The notes under the pieces were generated by a model. The model made no database searches. It was not told where the DNA came from and worked only from the letters and a program-made list of their open reading frames with translations. A program made the translations under genes and the position numbers. Positions 7,804 through 17,911 of a stretch of DNA of 60,938 nucleotides are shown one piece after another. The stretch's first letter is position 1; the number at the start of each line of letters is the position of its first letter. The stretch comes from Lachnospiraceae bacterium (GTDB taxonomy: Bacteria; Bacillota; Clostridia; Lachnospirales; Lachnospiraceae), in NCBI GenBank assembly GCA_015057625.1, contig SVDZ01000005.1:1-60938 (forward strand). Direction: 5' to 3'.

Positions 7804-10800
7804 ATGCGAAAATTATCCACTTATCTGCTTGTACTCTCCCTGGTAGTCACTTCTACCTGCGGAGGAGTTCAGCCTGCAGCCCACGCTGTTGATGCTGCAG
7901 AAATTTCTGCTTATGCAGATTTCACTTCCGGTATTCAAACCGGAAATCTTTCTTTTGTAGATGATTCAAATCCAAATTATGAATCCTACACCTATTCAAC
8001 ATCCAAAGGGGGTGTTACTTGTCGACATATTGACAACAACAAATATGCGTATTTTAAAGTGACTAACAATGCAATCACTTCAAGTGACCACAATCTTTTT
8101 GTTGAAATCACCTATTATGATGAAGGTACTGACGGATTTCAGCTTCAGTACAATGCATTAAACAATGATAACTACCGACAGGCAACCATTAACACTTCCA
8201 ATTCAAATACTTGGATTACTACTACTGTCTGTCTTGAAGATGCAAGTTTCAGAAAAGCGCAAAACGGAGGTTGCGATTTCAGAATCTGGGGAAGAGGAAG
8301 CAAGGGAACTTCCATTTCAAAACTAAGCATCACAAAACAATCTGTAAATCCTAAGGCTGAACCGGTGGTTCATTTAAACAGAAACACTACTGTTTCTGAG
8401 TTTCGGGGAAAATCCTTTGCAGGCTACCAGGGTTGGTTTGGCACGGGCGGAAAATACAACTCTTGGCAGCATTATGCAAATGGTTCCGCGGATGCCGATG
8501 GAACTAACTGGCCAAGACCAAATAAGATCTCCATTGATATTTATCCTGACGTAAGCGAGTATGATGATAGTTCTCTGGCACAGACAGGTTTTTCAAATCT
8601 TGGAAGTGGCGAATCTTCAAAACTTTTTGATTCAAATTCCACCGACGTAATTGACACACATTTTCGTTGGATGAGAGAATACGGAATCGACGGTGCTGCC
8701 ATCCAGAGATTTGTAGGCGGACTCACAGGAAGAACTATTACAAAGTCTCCTACTACTTCACAGTTATACAGAATTCAAAGAGCTGCTGAAAACAATAACA
8801 GACTCTTATATGTGATGTATGACATTAGCGGCGGCTCACAGATTAATAACGCTAACGATACAACATCAATCAGTCCTTATGTAAAAGATATGGAATTTGA
8901 CTGGGTTTACAATATTGAGCAGTCGTTAAAAATGCTAGATTCAAATTCATACGCTACCTACAATGGAAAACCAGTTGTTTGTGTATGGGGATTTGGATTT
9001 GGCGATGTTGAAAATACTCGTCCTAACAGACGTGTGGACTATCAGGAAATCGTAAACTTTTTCCACGACAGAGGATGCTATGTTATCTTAGGTGTTCCAA
9101 GAGAATGGAGAAGTCAGAGTAATTACATCGACATTTACAATCAGGCTGACATGATTTCACCTTGGTATGTTGGTTCCATGGGCGATGAGTCAAGCGTAGA
9201 TTCCGTTTACAGATATAATTTAGAGCCTGACCTTAATTATTGTAAAAACAACAATATGGACTACTATCCTGTTGTATTCTCAGGATTCTCATGGACATTG
9301 TGGCTCAACGGAAAGCCTAATATGATTCCAAGAAATGCAGGCCAATTGTTCTGGTATCAGGCGTACAAATTAAAACAGTTAGGCGTTAACGCATTCTATA
9401 TTGCAATGTTTGATGAGTATGATGAAGGTACTGCCATTGCAAAGAATGCCAGTGACTATTTTGATATTCCAACGAACCAATACTTTGTAACTGCAAGCTG
9501 TGACGGCTACTGGCTCTCTTCTGACTATCAGTTAAGGGTTGCCGGTGAAGCTGTAAAGATGGTTAAGGGTGAGAGAAATGCAGTAAGAAATGTGCCTGTG
9601 GCTCATTCTCTTGGACCAATTTACTACAGAAACAGTTTTGAAAGCATGTATGTAAACTGTGCGGAGTCTCAGTACAATGGCAATTATCCTGTTGATCCAT
9701 GTTTCAAGAACAGCACACAGCTTTTTGCAAACAATGTTTCAGCAACAACTGAAATCAAACAGGTAAACAATGCAAAGACAGGAAATTATATTGCATCAAC
9801 AAAAGGAAATGCAACTTCCGGAAATTCTTCTTACGTATACAGAATTTCAGAAACCGCAATTAAGATTACAGATGGAATGAAGTTATCCTACTCTGTTTAT
9901 CCGGTAAATAATCTTGGTAAAAATACATCTGTTGATCTTGTTTTAAGCGACGGAACTTATATCAGTTCAACTAATCAGAACCTGCTCACAAAGCAGAACC
10001 GGACCGGTACTTGGAATGACGTTTCATACACATTTGGAACACCTTCATTGGCTGGAAAGACTATTACCGGTATTGCCATTCGCTACGACGGAACTTCCGG
10101 CAACTTTGAGAGCTACTTTGACAATATCATTATTGAAGATAACGGAAACGGAAATGGTTCCGGCAACAGCAACGATAATGGAAACAATTCAGGCAACGGA
10201 AACAATAACGGCGAAACCTACTATGCAGGAAATCCGGTTCTCACTTCAATGTTTACTGCTGATCCTTCTGCACATGTTTGGGCTGATGGAAAAATTTATA
10301 TCTACGCATCACATGACATCTTCCCATCAAGAGGCTGTGACCTTATGGATAAATATCATGTATTCTCTTCAGACAATATGGTGACTTGGAAAGACGAGGG
10401 CGAAATTCTCTCATCATCTGATGTTTCCTGGGGAAGACCTGAAGGCGGATTTATGTGGGCTCCTGATGCAGCATACAAAAATGGAACCTACTACTTCTAC
10501 TTCCCACATCCAACCGGAGCCGGAGATTTGTGGAACAGCACATGGAGAATAGGTGTTGCCACTAGCAACAGTCCTGCAAGTGATTTTACTTGTGCGAATG
10601 ATGGCTATATCAAGATGCTTGATGGATCACCTTACGTAACAAACATTGATCCTTGCGTATTTAAAGATGACGATGGTTCTTATTACCTTTACACCGGAGG
10701 CGGTGCAAACTGCTACGTTGCAAAGCTTAAAGACAACATGACTCAGCTTGCTGAAAATCCTGTAAAAATCGACGGAACGCTTACCGATTTTCACGAGGGA

Positions 10801-12162
10801 ATGTGGGTATTTAAGAGAAACGGCATTTACTACGCAATGTATGCAGACAATACTTCAGGACAAAACCTTATGAGATACTCGACAGCATCATCTCCTTACG
10901 GCCCATGGAGAGAAGGAGGCATTGTGTTAAATGGCACAGGCTGTGATACAACTCACGGTTCTATCGCAGAATACAAAGGTCATTGGTATTTGTTCTACCA
11001 TAATTGTGAGATTTCAGGAAACGGAACATTGAGAAATGTTTGTATAGATGAAGTATTCTTTAACAGTGATGGTTCTATTCAGACAGTTACCCAGACAAAG
11101 CAGGGTGTTGCCGCAGTTGATACTGTAAATCCAAACGACTTACAAAATTCAAATGTAAATCCGGACCCTTCACTCTTCACTGATAAGACAGATTACTCTG
11201 TAAATGCTGCTACTATCAGCGGAGGTGCTACGCTGGGCAACAACGTTATAGAAAATCTTCATTTAGAAGGTGCATCCGCAACCTGGAACAATATTAACGG
11301 TGGCAAAGGCGGAAAAGCACTTCTTACCGTATACTACGGAACACCTGACGGAGCTACTTCTTTAGTTCATTCGTCAGGAGACACAACAGGCGATGGATAT
11401 TTTATGAAATTTGATAAGACAACAGGCTGGTCTGATTATTCAGGAGTTTCAACCTGCTTCATTGATTTAAATGCAGGAAATAACAACACTGTTCAGTTAG
11501 TTTGCGGAATGGGCGGTGTAAATATTGTTGGAATTTCACTCTCACTAATTGATCCAAATTACGAACCACCAACTGAGACTCCAACTGAGAAACCAACAGA
11601 AAAGCCAACAGAGGCTCCTACTGAGGTTCCAATTACAGTTACAAATGACCTGAAGGTTTCAGGCTTCCAGATCAGCTACACTGCACAAGGATTAAGAACT
11701 CTTTATACGGTAGAAAACACAATTAATAATAAAGCAGTCGTCGAGCGCGGTCTTATCTATTCACTGACAGATTATGCACAGGACAATGAAATGTATGTGG
11801 GCAGTTCTAACGATTATGTTAAATACTTTGCCGGAACTGAAGAATTCGGCAGACAGCCGCAGCTTTCCACATCACCTACATCATCAACTTACGCTATGAC
11901 AATGGAATTTAACAGTAACAGCAATGGAATATTTACAAAGAAGATGGCAATCAGAGTATACGCAAAACTATCCGACGGAAGCTATGTATACAGCAATATC
12001 GAAAAATTAACATACTTTAATCTTTGCAAATATTTGTATAACAATAATCTTTCAAACAACTACGCAGCACATACATATATTTATAATAATGTACTTAAAG
12101 TCGTAGAGCCTAATTACGCTGAAGTTCCATATGATTGGAACAATATACTGGTTAAGCCATAA
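7804..12162 (+). CDS. secreted GH99/71-like plus GH43-CBM6 multidomain glycosidase
   Basis: An exported enzyme of 1452 residues. The start at 7804 is preferred because AAAGGAGAGGT lies just before it and a signal peptide follows (about 1-30). In order it has a carbohydrate-binding-like beta domain (35-180), a GH99/71-like barrel (about 200-560, opening FAGYQGWFG) and a beta-jelly-roll-like region (600-780). After an Asn/Gly/Ser linker comes a GH43 five-bladed propeller (about 808-1100). Its expected acidic residues are D820 in ADPSAHVW, D949 in IDPCVF and E998 in FHEGMW. A CBM6-like domain (1135-1255), a Thr/Pro/Glu linker and the shared module (1281-1452) complete it. The GH43-CBM6 pair resembles arabinoxylan arabinofuranohydrolases. 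Two catalytic folds in one chain suggest attack on a branched polysaccharide; the substrate is inferred. Confidence 0.9.
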   Translation: MRKLSTYLLVLSLVVTSTCGGVQPAAHAVDAAEISAYADFTSGIQTGNLSFVDDSNPNYESYTYSTSKGGVTCRHIDNNKYAYFKVTNNAITSSDHNLFVEITYYDEGTDGFQLQYNALNNDNYRQATINTSNSNTWITTTVCLEDASFRKAQNGGCDFRIWGRGSKGTSISKLSITKQSVNPKAEPVVHLNRNTTVSEFRGKSFAGYQGWFGTGGKYNSWQHYANGSADADGTNWPRPNKISIDIYPDVSEYDDSSLAQTGFSNLGSGESSKLFDSNSTDVIDTHFRWMREYGIDGAAIQRFVGGLTGRTITKSPTTSQLYRIQRAAENNNRLLYVMYDISGGSQINNANDTTSISPYVKDMEFDWVYNIEQSLKMLDSNSYATYNGKPVVCVWGFGFGDVENTRPNRRVDYQEIVNFFHDRGCYVILGVPREWRSQSNYIDIYNQADMISPWYVGSMGDESSVDSVYRYNLEPDLNYCKNNNMDYYPVVFSGFSWTLWLNGKPNMIPRNAGQLFWYQAYKLKQLGVNAFYIAMFDEYDEGTAIAKNASDYFDIPTNQYFVTASCDGYWLSSDYQLRVAGEAVKMVKGERNAVRNVPVAHSLGPIYYRNSFESMYVNCAESQYNGNYPVDPCFKNSTQLFANNVSATTEIKQVNNAKTGNYIASTKGNATSGNSSYVYRISETAIKITDGMKLSYSVYPVNNLGKNTSVDLVLSDGTYISSTNQNLLTKQNRTGTWNDVSYTFGTPSLAGKTITGIAIRYDGTSGNFESYFDNIIIEDNGNGNGSGNSNDNGNNSGNGNNNGETYYAGNPVLTSMFTADPSAHVWADGKIYIYASHDIFPSRGCDLMDKYHVFSSDNMVTWKDEGEILSSSDVSWGRPEGGFMWAPDAAYKNGTYYFYFPHPTGAGDLWNSTWRIGVATSNSPASDFTCANDGYIKMLDGSPYVTNIDPCVFKDDDGSYYLYTGGGANCYVAKLKDNMTQLAENPVKIDGTLTDFHEGMWVFKRNGIYYAMYADNTSGQNLMRYSTASSPYGPWREGGIVLNGTGCDTTHGSIAEYKGHWYLFYHNCEISGNGTLRNVCIDEVFFNSDGSIQTVTQTKQGVAAVDTVNPNDLQNSNVNPDPSLFTDKTDYSVNAATISGGATLGNNVIENLHLEGASATWNNINGGKGGKALLTVYYGTPDGATSLVHSSGDTTGDGYFMKFDKTTGWSDYSGVSTCFIDLNAGNNNTVQLVCGMGGVNIVGISLSLIDPNYEPPTETPTEKPTEKPTEAPTEVPITVTNDLKVSGFQISYTAQGLRTLYTVENTINNKAVVERGLIYSLTDYAQDNEMYVGSSNDYVKYFAGTEEFGRQPQLSTSPTSSTYAMTMEFNSNSNGIFTKKMAIRVYAKLSDGSYVYSNIEKLTYFNLCKYLYNNNLSNNYAAHTYIYNNVLKVVEPNYAEVPYDWNNILVKP

Positions 12163-12174
12163 TAATTAAAAAGT

Positions 12175-12210
12175 GAGCGTTGCACCCTAACCGGTGCAAC
12201 GCTCCCTTTT
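12175..12210 (+). terminator. rho-independent terminator of the glycosidase gene
   Basis: Perfect 12-bp arms GAGCGTTGCACC and GGTGCAACGCTC flank a 6-base loop. CCTTTT follows, 12 bp after the stop codon. Confidence 0.9.
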
Positions 12211-12264
12211 AATTATATTAATGTATTATTTTTTAATTATCTTCATAATATTAATCCATTCAAA

Positions 12265-13695
12265 TTATACTATAATGAAAAACTTTACTAAGAAAATTGC
12301 TGCAATTATATATGTGAGCAATGATACTTCTTTTGCCTTTCCTGTAAATACCTGAATAACTGTGTATGAAATAATAGCAATACCTATACCGTGTCCGATA
12401 GAACCTGAAATTGGCATTGAAATCAACATTAATGCCACAGGCAATGTCTGTGTAATATCTTCAAAGTCAATATTTTTAAGTCCCCCTACCATTAGTACAC
12501 CAACATAGATAAGTGCAGATGATGTGGCTGCAGGTGGAATAACTGCCGCTATTGGAGCAATGAATGTAGATGCAAGGAATAACACACCTGTTGTAAGAGC
12601 TGTAAGTCCTGTACGTCCACCAGCCTCAACTCCTGATGCTGACTCAACGAATGTTGTTATTGTAGATGATCCTGTAAAAGAAGCCACAACACTTCCAAGA
12701 GCATCAGATAATAAAGCTTCTCTCATTCCCGGCATCTTTCCATTTTCGTCAAGCATATTAGCACGGCTTGCTGTGCCTACAAAAGTTCCAATTGTATCAA
12801 ACATATCAATAACACAGAAAGTAATAACAAGTGTTACGGCTGTAAAGAAACCTACATCCAAAAATCCTTTTACATTCAGCTTAAATAAAGTGGTGCTTGC
12901 AAGATCCCCAAATGCCGGAACAAATCTTGCCGCAGTGATTCCTGCAAATGGATTTACGCCAAAAAATACTGCCTCTGCTCCCCAGTAAATGATACTTGCC
13001 ACAAGCATACCAAGAATAACAGCTGCTTTAACTCCCCTATGAGAAAGGATAACAATGACAAAGAGTCCTATAAACATTGTCACTACTGTAATAACCATCT
13101 GATTATATCCGTCCCCCATATTATCCTTTGCAAGACTCGCAGTGAGAGCTCCAAAGAAATCTCTTAAAGCAAAGAATGGGCCACCCTTATTTGAATAAAT
13201 ACCTGCATTTGATCCCAGACCAATGTTAAGTAGCATAAGACCAATAGCCGGTGAAATACCATTTCTGATTCCAAGAGGAATGGCATCTACTATCTTCTCT
13301 CTAATACTGAGTAAAGATAAGATAATAAAAACTACACCTTCAAAAAATATGATACAAAGTGCTGCGTTGAAGGCATCAACATATGAGAGACCTGCTATTG
13401 CAGCAATGTTTGTAACTACAATTGCAAAAAATGAGTTAAGTCCCATACCAGGTGCAAGTCCAAATGGTTTATTTGCAATAAAAGCCATAGCAAACATACT
13501 TATCGCCGATGCAATACAAGTTGCTAAAAAGATAGCGTTCCACAACTCTTTTGTTCCATCTGCTCCAAAATTAGTAAGAAGATTAGGATTGAGAGCAATA
13601 ATATATGCCATTGTCATAAAAGTAGTAAGACCAGCAACAATTTCAGTTTTTACACTTGTATTATTCTCTTTCAATTTAAAAATTTTCTCTAACAT
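12265..13695 (-). CDS. AzgA-type (NCS2) purine permease
   Basis: A 476-residue inner-membrane transporter with about 12-14 hydrophobic segments. The AzgA/NCS2 hallmarks are visible: the N-terminal VKTEIVAGLTTFMTMAYII, then NKPFGLAPGMGLNSFFA, and later FTGSSTITTFVESASGVEAGGRTG. Proteins of this family take up adenine, guanine or hypoxanthine with protons. The start is set at the methionine of MLEKIFKLKENN. The open frame runs 35 codons further upstream, but that part is atypical for the family and overlaps the promoter. It is transcribed alone, towards the glycosidase terminator. The exact purine cannot be read from the sequence. Confidence 0.9.
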   Translation of the reverse strand: MLEKIFKLKENNTSVKTEIVAGLTTFMTMAYIIALNPNLLTNFGADGTKELWNAIFLATCIASAISMFAMAFIANKPFGLAPGMGLNSFFAIVVTNIAAIAGLSYVDAFNAALCIIFFEGVVFIILSLLSIREKIVDAIPLGIRNGISPAIGLMLLNIGLGSNAGIYSNKGGPFFALRDFFGALTASLAKDNMGDGYNQMVITVVTMFIGLFVIVILSHRGVKAAVILGMLVASIIYWGAEAVFFGVNPFAGITAARFVPAFGDLASTTLFKLNVKGFLDVGFFTAVTLVITFCVIDMFDTIGTFVGTASRANMLDENGKMPGMREALLSDALGSVVASFTGSSTITTFVESASGVEAGGRTGLTALTTGVLFLASTFIAPIAAVIPPAATSSALIYVGVLMVGGLKNIDFEDITQTLPVALMLISMPISGSIGHGIGIAIISYTVIQVFTGKAKEVSLLTYIIAAIFLVKFFIIV

Positions 13696-13705
13696 TTTCT
13701 CAACA

Positions 13706-13760
13706 TCAAAAGTACTTATTATAAACCAGATATATGGGGAAACCTTATTAATACTTTTGA
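13706..13760 (-). promoter_or_regulatory. permease promoter framed by a 9-bp inverted repeat
   Basis: A -10 TATAAT (13718-13723 on the minus strand) lies between the perfect inverted halves TCAAAAGTA (13706-13714) and TACTTTTGA (13752-13760). No good -35 is seen (AAGGTT at the right distance). The repeat could be a DNA operator or an RNA leader stem. The conserved core of a purine riboswitch is not present. Confidence 0.4.
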
Positions 13761-13784
13761 TTTTCCTTTCTCTTTTTTTACAAT

Positions 13785-13824
13785 AATACCCCTGACTCAA
13801 AATACTATATGAATCAGGGGTATT
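13785..13824 (-). terminator. hairpin ending the butyrate operon
   Basis: The perfect arms AATACCCCTGA and TCAGGGGTATT lie 35 bp after the etfA stop. On the minus strand only ATTATTGT follows, so it is a strong hairpin with a poor T-run. Confidence 0.6.
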
Positions 13825-13858
13825 TGCATTTCAGTCAGCTAAAACTCGCCAATCTGAA

Positions 13859-14911
13859 TTATTTATTTGCAATCTGTGCTTTAATAGCTTCTGTAAGCTG
13901 TGGTACGATTTTGTTTAAATCTCCAACGATTCCGTAATCAGCTACATCGAAGATTGGAGCATCTTCGTCTTTGTTGATTGCGATGATAAGATCAGACTCT
14001 TCCATACCTGCAACGTGCTGGATTGCTCCTGAGATACCGATTGCGAAGTAAACCTGTGGACGAACTGTCTTACCTGTCTGTCCAACCTGTCTGTCTGCCG
14101 GTAACCAACCATTGTCAGTTACAGCTCTTGAACAAGAAACTTCACCACCGAGTACTTCTGCAAGATCCTCAAGAAGCTTGAAGTTCTCTGCAGAACCAAC
14201 TCCACGTCCACCAGATACTAAGATCTTAGCATCCATGATATCTACTGTCTCGCCTACTGACTTAACTACTTCAAGAATTTCAACATATTTGTTGTTCTCT
14301 GTTAAACCAGCATCGAAGTTAATAACTTCTGCCTTTGCGCCTGGCTTTGGATCAGCCTTCTGCATAACACCTGCACGTACTGTAGCCATCTGTGGTCTGT
14401 GATCAGGACAAGCGATTGTAGCGATTGTGTTACCACCGAAAGCCGGACGTGTCATAAGTAACTGATTGTGTTTCTGCTCTTTACCTGGAATTGGGTTGAT
14501 TGGGAAATCACCAATCTCAAGTAATGTACAGTCAGCTGTAAGACCTGTTGCTACTCTAGCTGAAACTGTAGGACCTAAATCTCTACCGATTGCTGTAGCA
14601 CCAACTAACATGATTTCTGGTTTGAACTCATTGATAACAGCTGTTAATGCCTGAGCGTATGGCTCAGTTCTGTATGTCTCAAGTGCAGGATTATCAACAA
14701 CGATAACCTTGTCAGCGCCGTACTCAGCTAACTGATCTACTAAGTTTCCTACATTTGATCCAAGAAGTACTGCTGTAACTTCTGTATTTAATGGTTTAGC
14801 AAGTCTTCCTGCTTCTCCAAGTAATTCGAATGCGATTCCGCTTAATTCGTTATCTACCTGCTGAGCGAAGACATATACGCCTTTATAATCTTCTAAATTA
14901 ATATTCTGCAT
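13859..14911 (-). CDS. etfA: electron transfer flavoprotein, alpha subunit
   Basis: This is the 350-residue alpha subunit of EtfAB. It has the C-terminal FAD-binding signature SGGRGVGSAENF, then RAVTDNGWLPADRQVGQTG and YFAIGISGAIQH. With EtfB and butyryl-CoA dehydrogenase it forms the flavin-based bifurcating complex. That complex couples crotonyl-CoA reduction by NADH to ferredoxin reduction in clostridia. It is the last gene of the operon, 19 bp after etfB, with GAGAGGAG before the ATG. Its direct contact with bcd in the same operon favours the butyrate role over other Etf paralogues. Confidence 0.95.
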   Translation of the reverse strand: MQNINLEDYKGVYVFAQQVDNELSGIAFELLGEAGRLAKPLNTEVTAVLLGSNVGNLVDQLAEYGADKVIVVDNPALETYRTEPYAQALTAVINEFKPEIMLVGATAIGRDLGPTVSARVATGLTADCTLLEIGDFPINPIPGKEQKHNQLLMTRPAFGGNTIATIACPDHRPQMATVRAGVMQKADPKPGAKAEVINFDAGLTENNKYVEILEVVKSVGETVDIMDAKILVSGGRGVGSAENFKLLEDLAEVLGGEVSCSRAVTDNGWLPADRQVGQTGKTVRPQVYFAIGISGAIQHVAGMEESDLIIAINKDEDAPIFDVADYGIVGDLNKIVPQLTEAIKAQIANK

Positions 14912-14930
14912 GATTAAATCTCCTCTCTAA

Positions 14931-15719
14931 CTAAATAACGTGCTTTGAAACTAATTTGTCCATGATGTACTCAACTGACTCTTCTGGTGAATCAAGAGCA
15001 ACCTTTTCACCGGCACCCTTACGTACCTTATCAGAAGCCTTAGCGATCTTTGTAGGTGAACCCATAAGACCAAGGTCTCCATCGTTAACGTCAACAAGGT
15101 TTGCTCTACCCCATGTTGTAATCTCTGCATCTACTGCATCAAAGATTCCGCCCGGAGTCATGTAACGAGGATCATTTAATTCAGAAAGAGCTGTGATTAA
15201 TACAGGCATTTTAGCTTTAACCATGTGATGTCTGTCTTCGTATGCTCTCTTAACGATTACGCTGTCTCCATCAACTTCAATACCTTCTGCGTATGAGATA
15301 ACAGGTACTCCAAGATGTTCAGCGATCTGTGGTCCAACCTGAGCTGTATCACCGTCGATAGCCTGACGTCCTGTGATGATGATGTCGTAATCTTTGATAT
15401 TTCTGATAGCACCAGCGATTGTTGTAGATGTAGCCCAAGTATCAGCACCACCTAAAACTCTGTCTGTTACTAAGATTCCATTGTCAGCTCCCATAGCCAT
15501 AGCTTCACGAAGAACGTCTTCAGCCTTTGGAAGTCCCATTGTGATAGCTGTAACTTCAGCACCGTACTGATCTTTTAATCTGAGGGCAGCCTCAAGACCA
15601 GCCTTATCATCAGGGTTCATGATTGTGAGCATTGCTGCTCTGTTTAATGTACCATCTGGGTTGAACTGAACTCCACCCTTAGTATCAGGTACCTGTTTTA
15701 TACAAACGATAATTTTCAC
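14931..15719 (-). CDS. etfB: electron transfer flavoprotein, beta subunit
   Basis: A 262-residue beta subunit, opening MKIIVCIKQVPDTKG. It carries the nucleotide-binding motifs ITGRQAIDGDTAQVGPQIAEHLG and LIIALSELNDPRYMTPGGIFDA-like sequence typical of clostridial EtfB. It starts with GTG, nine bases after AGGAGG. It lies 17 bp after bcd and 19 bp before etfA, with no hairpin in either gap, so the three products of the Bcd-Etf complex should be made together. In bifurcating systems the beta subunit holds the flavin that receives electrons from NADH. Confidence 0.95.
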   Translation of the reverse strand: MKIIVCIKQVPDTKGGVQFNPDGTLNRAAMLTIMNPDDKAGLEAALRLKDQYGAEVTAITMGLPKAEDVLREAMAMGADNGILVTDRVLGGADTWATSTTIAGAIRNIKDYDIIITGRQAIDGDTAQVGPQIAEHLGVPVISYAEGIEVDGDSVIVKRAYEDRHHMVKAKMPVLITALSELNDPRYMTPGGIFDAVDAEITTWGRANLVDVNDGDLGLMGSPTKIAKASDKVRKGAGEKVALDSPEESVEYIMDKLVSKHVI

Positions 15720-15736
15720 GATTAGTACCTCCTATA

Positions 15737-16894
15737 TTACTTTAATAAGTTAGCAGAGATTACCATACGCTGAACTTCTGATGTACCTTCGTAGATTTCA
15801 GTAATCTTAGCATCTCTCATCATTCTTTCAACATCATATTCTCTGATGTATCCATAACCACCGTGTAACTGAACAGACTTAGTTGTAACTTCCATTGCAA
15901 CTTCTGCTGCGTATAACTTAGCCATAGCTGCTTCTACAGAGTAAACTTTCTGAGTAGCTTTAGCCATAGCTGCTTTATATACAAGTAACTTAGCAGCTTC
16001 TACCTTAGTAGCCATATCTGCTAACTGGAACTGTGTATTCTGGAATGCAGCGATTGATCTACCAAACTGCTTTCTTTCTTTTACATATTCGATTGTTGTC
16101 TCAAGAGCTCCCTCTGCAAGACCAAGAGCCTGAGCTGCAATACCGATACGTCCACCATCAAGAGTGTGCATAGCGATGTTGAAACCTTTACCCTTCTGTC
16201 CGAGTAAGTTCTCAGCTGGAATACGACAATCTTCGAAGATTAATTCGTATGTTGCTGAACCACGGATACCCATCTTCTTCTCTTTTGTTCCGAATGTGAA
16301 TCCAGGAGTTCCTTTTTCAACGATGAATGCTGAAATTTCTTTCATCATTCTACCACGTTTCTCAACTTTACCTGTTACAGCGATTACGATGTAAACATCA
16401 GCGTACTTACCGTTTGTGATGAAACACTTAGAACCGTTTAATACCCATTCGTTTGTAGCTTCATCGAAAACAGCCTTTGTCTGCTGTCCCTGAGCGTCTG
16501 TACCAGCACCTGGCTCTGTAAGACCGAAAGCACCTAACTTCTCACCTTTTGCAAGTGGAGTTACGTATTTCTGCTTCTGCTCTTCTGTACCGTAAGTTAA
16601 GATAGGATCGATACAAAGTGATGTATGAGCTGAAACGATAACACCAGTTGTACCACAAACCTTTGATAACTCTTCAACACACATAGCGTATGTTAATATA
16701 TCACAACCCTGGCCGCCGTACTCCTTTGGAACAGGAATTCCAAGGAAGCCGTATTTTGCCATTTTTTCAACTGTCTCTACAGGAAACTGTTCATTTTCAT
16801 CTGTTTCCTGAGCGAGTGGCTTTACTTCATTTTCTGCAAATTCGCTGAAAAGTGTTCTAGCCATTTCATGTTTTTTGCTTAATGTAAAATCCAT
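15737..16894 (-). CDS. bcd: butyryl-CoA dehydrogenase
   Basis: A cytosolic flavoprotein of 385 residues in the short-chain acyl-CoA dehydrogenase family. It reduces crotonyl-CoA to butyryl-CoA. Visible signatures are [15 protein letters not shown] (FAD and substrate region), [47 protein letters not shown] and [10 protein letters not shown] near the C-terminus, whose glutamate is the expected catalytic base. Length and sequence match clostridial Bcd closely. ATGGAGG lies before the ATG. It stands between hbd and etfB in the operon. Confidence 0.95.
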   Translation of the reverse strand: MDFTLSKKHEMARTLFSEFAENEVKPLAQETDENEQFPVETVEKMAKYGFLGIPVPKEYGGQGCDILTYAMCVEELSKVCGTTGVIVSAHTSLCIDPILTYGTEEQKQKYVTPLAKGEKLGAFGLTEPGAGTDAQGQQTKAVFDEATNEWVLNGSKCFITNGKYADVYIVIAVTGKVEKRGRMMKEISAFIVEKGTPGFTFGTKEKKMGIRGSATYELIFEDCRIPAENLLGQKGKGFNIAMHTLDGGRIGIAAQALGLAEGALETTIEYVKERKQFGRSIAAFQNTQFQLADMATKVEAAKLLVYKAAMAKATQKVYSVEAAMAKLYAAEVAMEVTTKSVQLHGGYGYIREYDVERMMRDAKITEIYEGTSEVQRMVISANLLK

Positions 16895-16920
16895 TTAATT
16901 TTCCTCCATTATTTTATATG

Positions 16921-16949
16921 GATGAGGAAACATTTTCTGCTTCCTCATC
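16921..16949 (-). other. intercistronic hairpin between hbd and bcd
   Basis: Perfect 9-bp arms GATGAGGAA and TTCCTCATC flank an 11-base loop. No T-run follows on the minus strand. It is better explained as an RNA-processing or stability element than as a terminator. Confidence 0.6.
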
Positions 16950-16980
16950 TCAATTAAGGGATAACCCCTAAGTTTCTCAA

Positions 16981-17853
16981 TTACTGAGCGTCAACAGGTG
17001 TTTTTGTTCTGTCAGCATTGTATACGTAGAATCCCTTTCCGCTCTTTGCTCCGAGGTTTCCACCACGAACCATCTTACGGATAAGTGGACATGCACGATA
17101 CTTGCTGTCTCCTGTTTCATTGTAAAGAACATCCATGATAGCAAGGCAGATATCAAGACCGATGAAATCACCTAACTCAAGTGGTCCCATTGGATGATTT
17201 GCTCCAAGCTTCATAGCTGCGTCAATACCAGCGATATCAGAAACACCTTCCATCTTAATGAAAGCAGCTTCGTTAATCATTGGAATAAGGATACGGTTAA
17301 CTACAAATCCTGCAGCTTCGTTTACCTGTACAGCTGTCTTTCCGATTTCTTCAGAAATCTTCTTGATTGTCTCAACTGTCTCATCAGGTGTGTTAACTCC
17401 TGCGATAACTTCTACTAATTTCATTCTGTCAGCAGGATTGAAGAAATGCATACCAATCATAGGACGTGTAAGACCATTTCCAATCTCTGTGATAGAAAGT
17501 GAAGATGTATTTGAAGCAAAGATACACTCTGGTTTGCAGATCTTGTCTAACTCACCAAATGTAGTCTTCTTAACTTCCATATTTTCAAAAGCAGCTTCTA
17601 CGATAAGATCGCAATCAGCACAAAGATCTTCTTTAAGACCTGGTGTGATGCTTGCTAAAATTCCATCAACCTGCTCCTGTGTCATTTTTCCTTTTTCAAC
17701 AAGTCTTGCATAACCTTTAGCAATCTTGTCTTTTCCGCCTTCTGCCCATTCCTGCTTGATGTCACAAAGTGCAACTGTGTATCCATCAACCTGTGCAAAA
17801 GCTTTTGCGATTCCCTGGCCCATTGTTCCGGCACCGATAACGCCAACCTTCAT
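16981..17853 (-). CDS. hbd: 3-hydroxybutyryl-CoA dehydrogenase
   Basis: A 290-residue enzyme that reduces acetoacetyl-CoA to 3-hydroxybutyryl-CoA with NAD(P)H. The N-terminal dinucleotide fold shows GVIGAGTMGQGIA. The catalytic region shows IGMHFFNPADRMKLVEVI, and the C-terminal domain shows NHPMGPLELGDFIGLD. The start at 17853 follows GATGGAGGAAAAAAGA; the open frame extends 14 codons further, but those residues do not belong to the family. It follows crt and precedes bcd in the operon, with a hairpin on each side. Confidence 0.95.
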   Translation of the reverse strand: MKVGVIGAGTMGQGIAKAFAQVDGYTVALCDIKQEWAEGGKDKIAKGYARLVEKGKMTQEQVDGILASITPGLKEDLCADCDLIVEAAFENMEVKKTTFGELDKICKPECIFASNTSSLSITEIGNGLTRPMIGMHFFNPADRMKLVEVIAGVNTPDETVETIKKISEEIGKTAVQVNEAAGFVVNRILIPMINEAAFIKMEGVSDIAGIDAAMKLGANHPMGPLELGDFIGLDICLAIMDVLYNETGDSKYRACPLIRKMVRGGNLGAKSGKGFYVYNADRTKTPVDAQ

Positions 17854-17911
17854 TCTTTTTTCCTCCATCTTTCTTGATACTGTTAAATGTATCATCTTAT
17901 TTTATTGATAT

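Noticed and set aside
10016..10384. Plus-strand frame of 122 codons inside the glycosidase gene
   Set aside because: It is an out-of-frame shadow rich in Thr and Ala across the linker region.
12524..13786. Open frames on the plus strand opposite the permease
   Set aside because: They are antisense to a clear transporter gene and lack ribosome sites.
13706..13826. Purine riboswitch before the permease
   Set aside because: The outer stem resembles one in position, but the conserved J2/3 and loop-loop sequences are missing and a -10 lies inside it.
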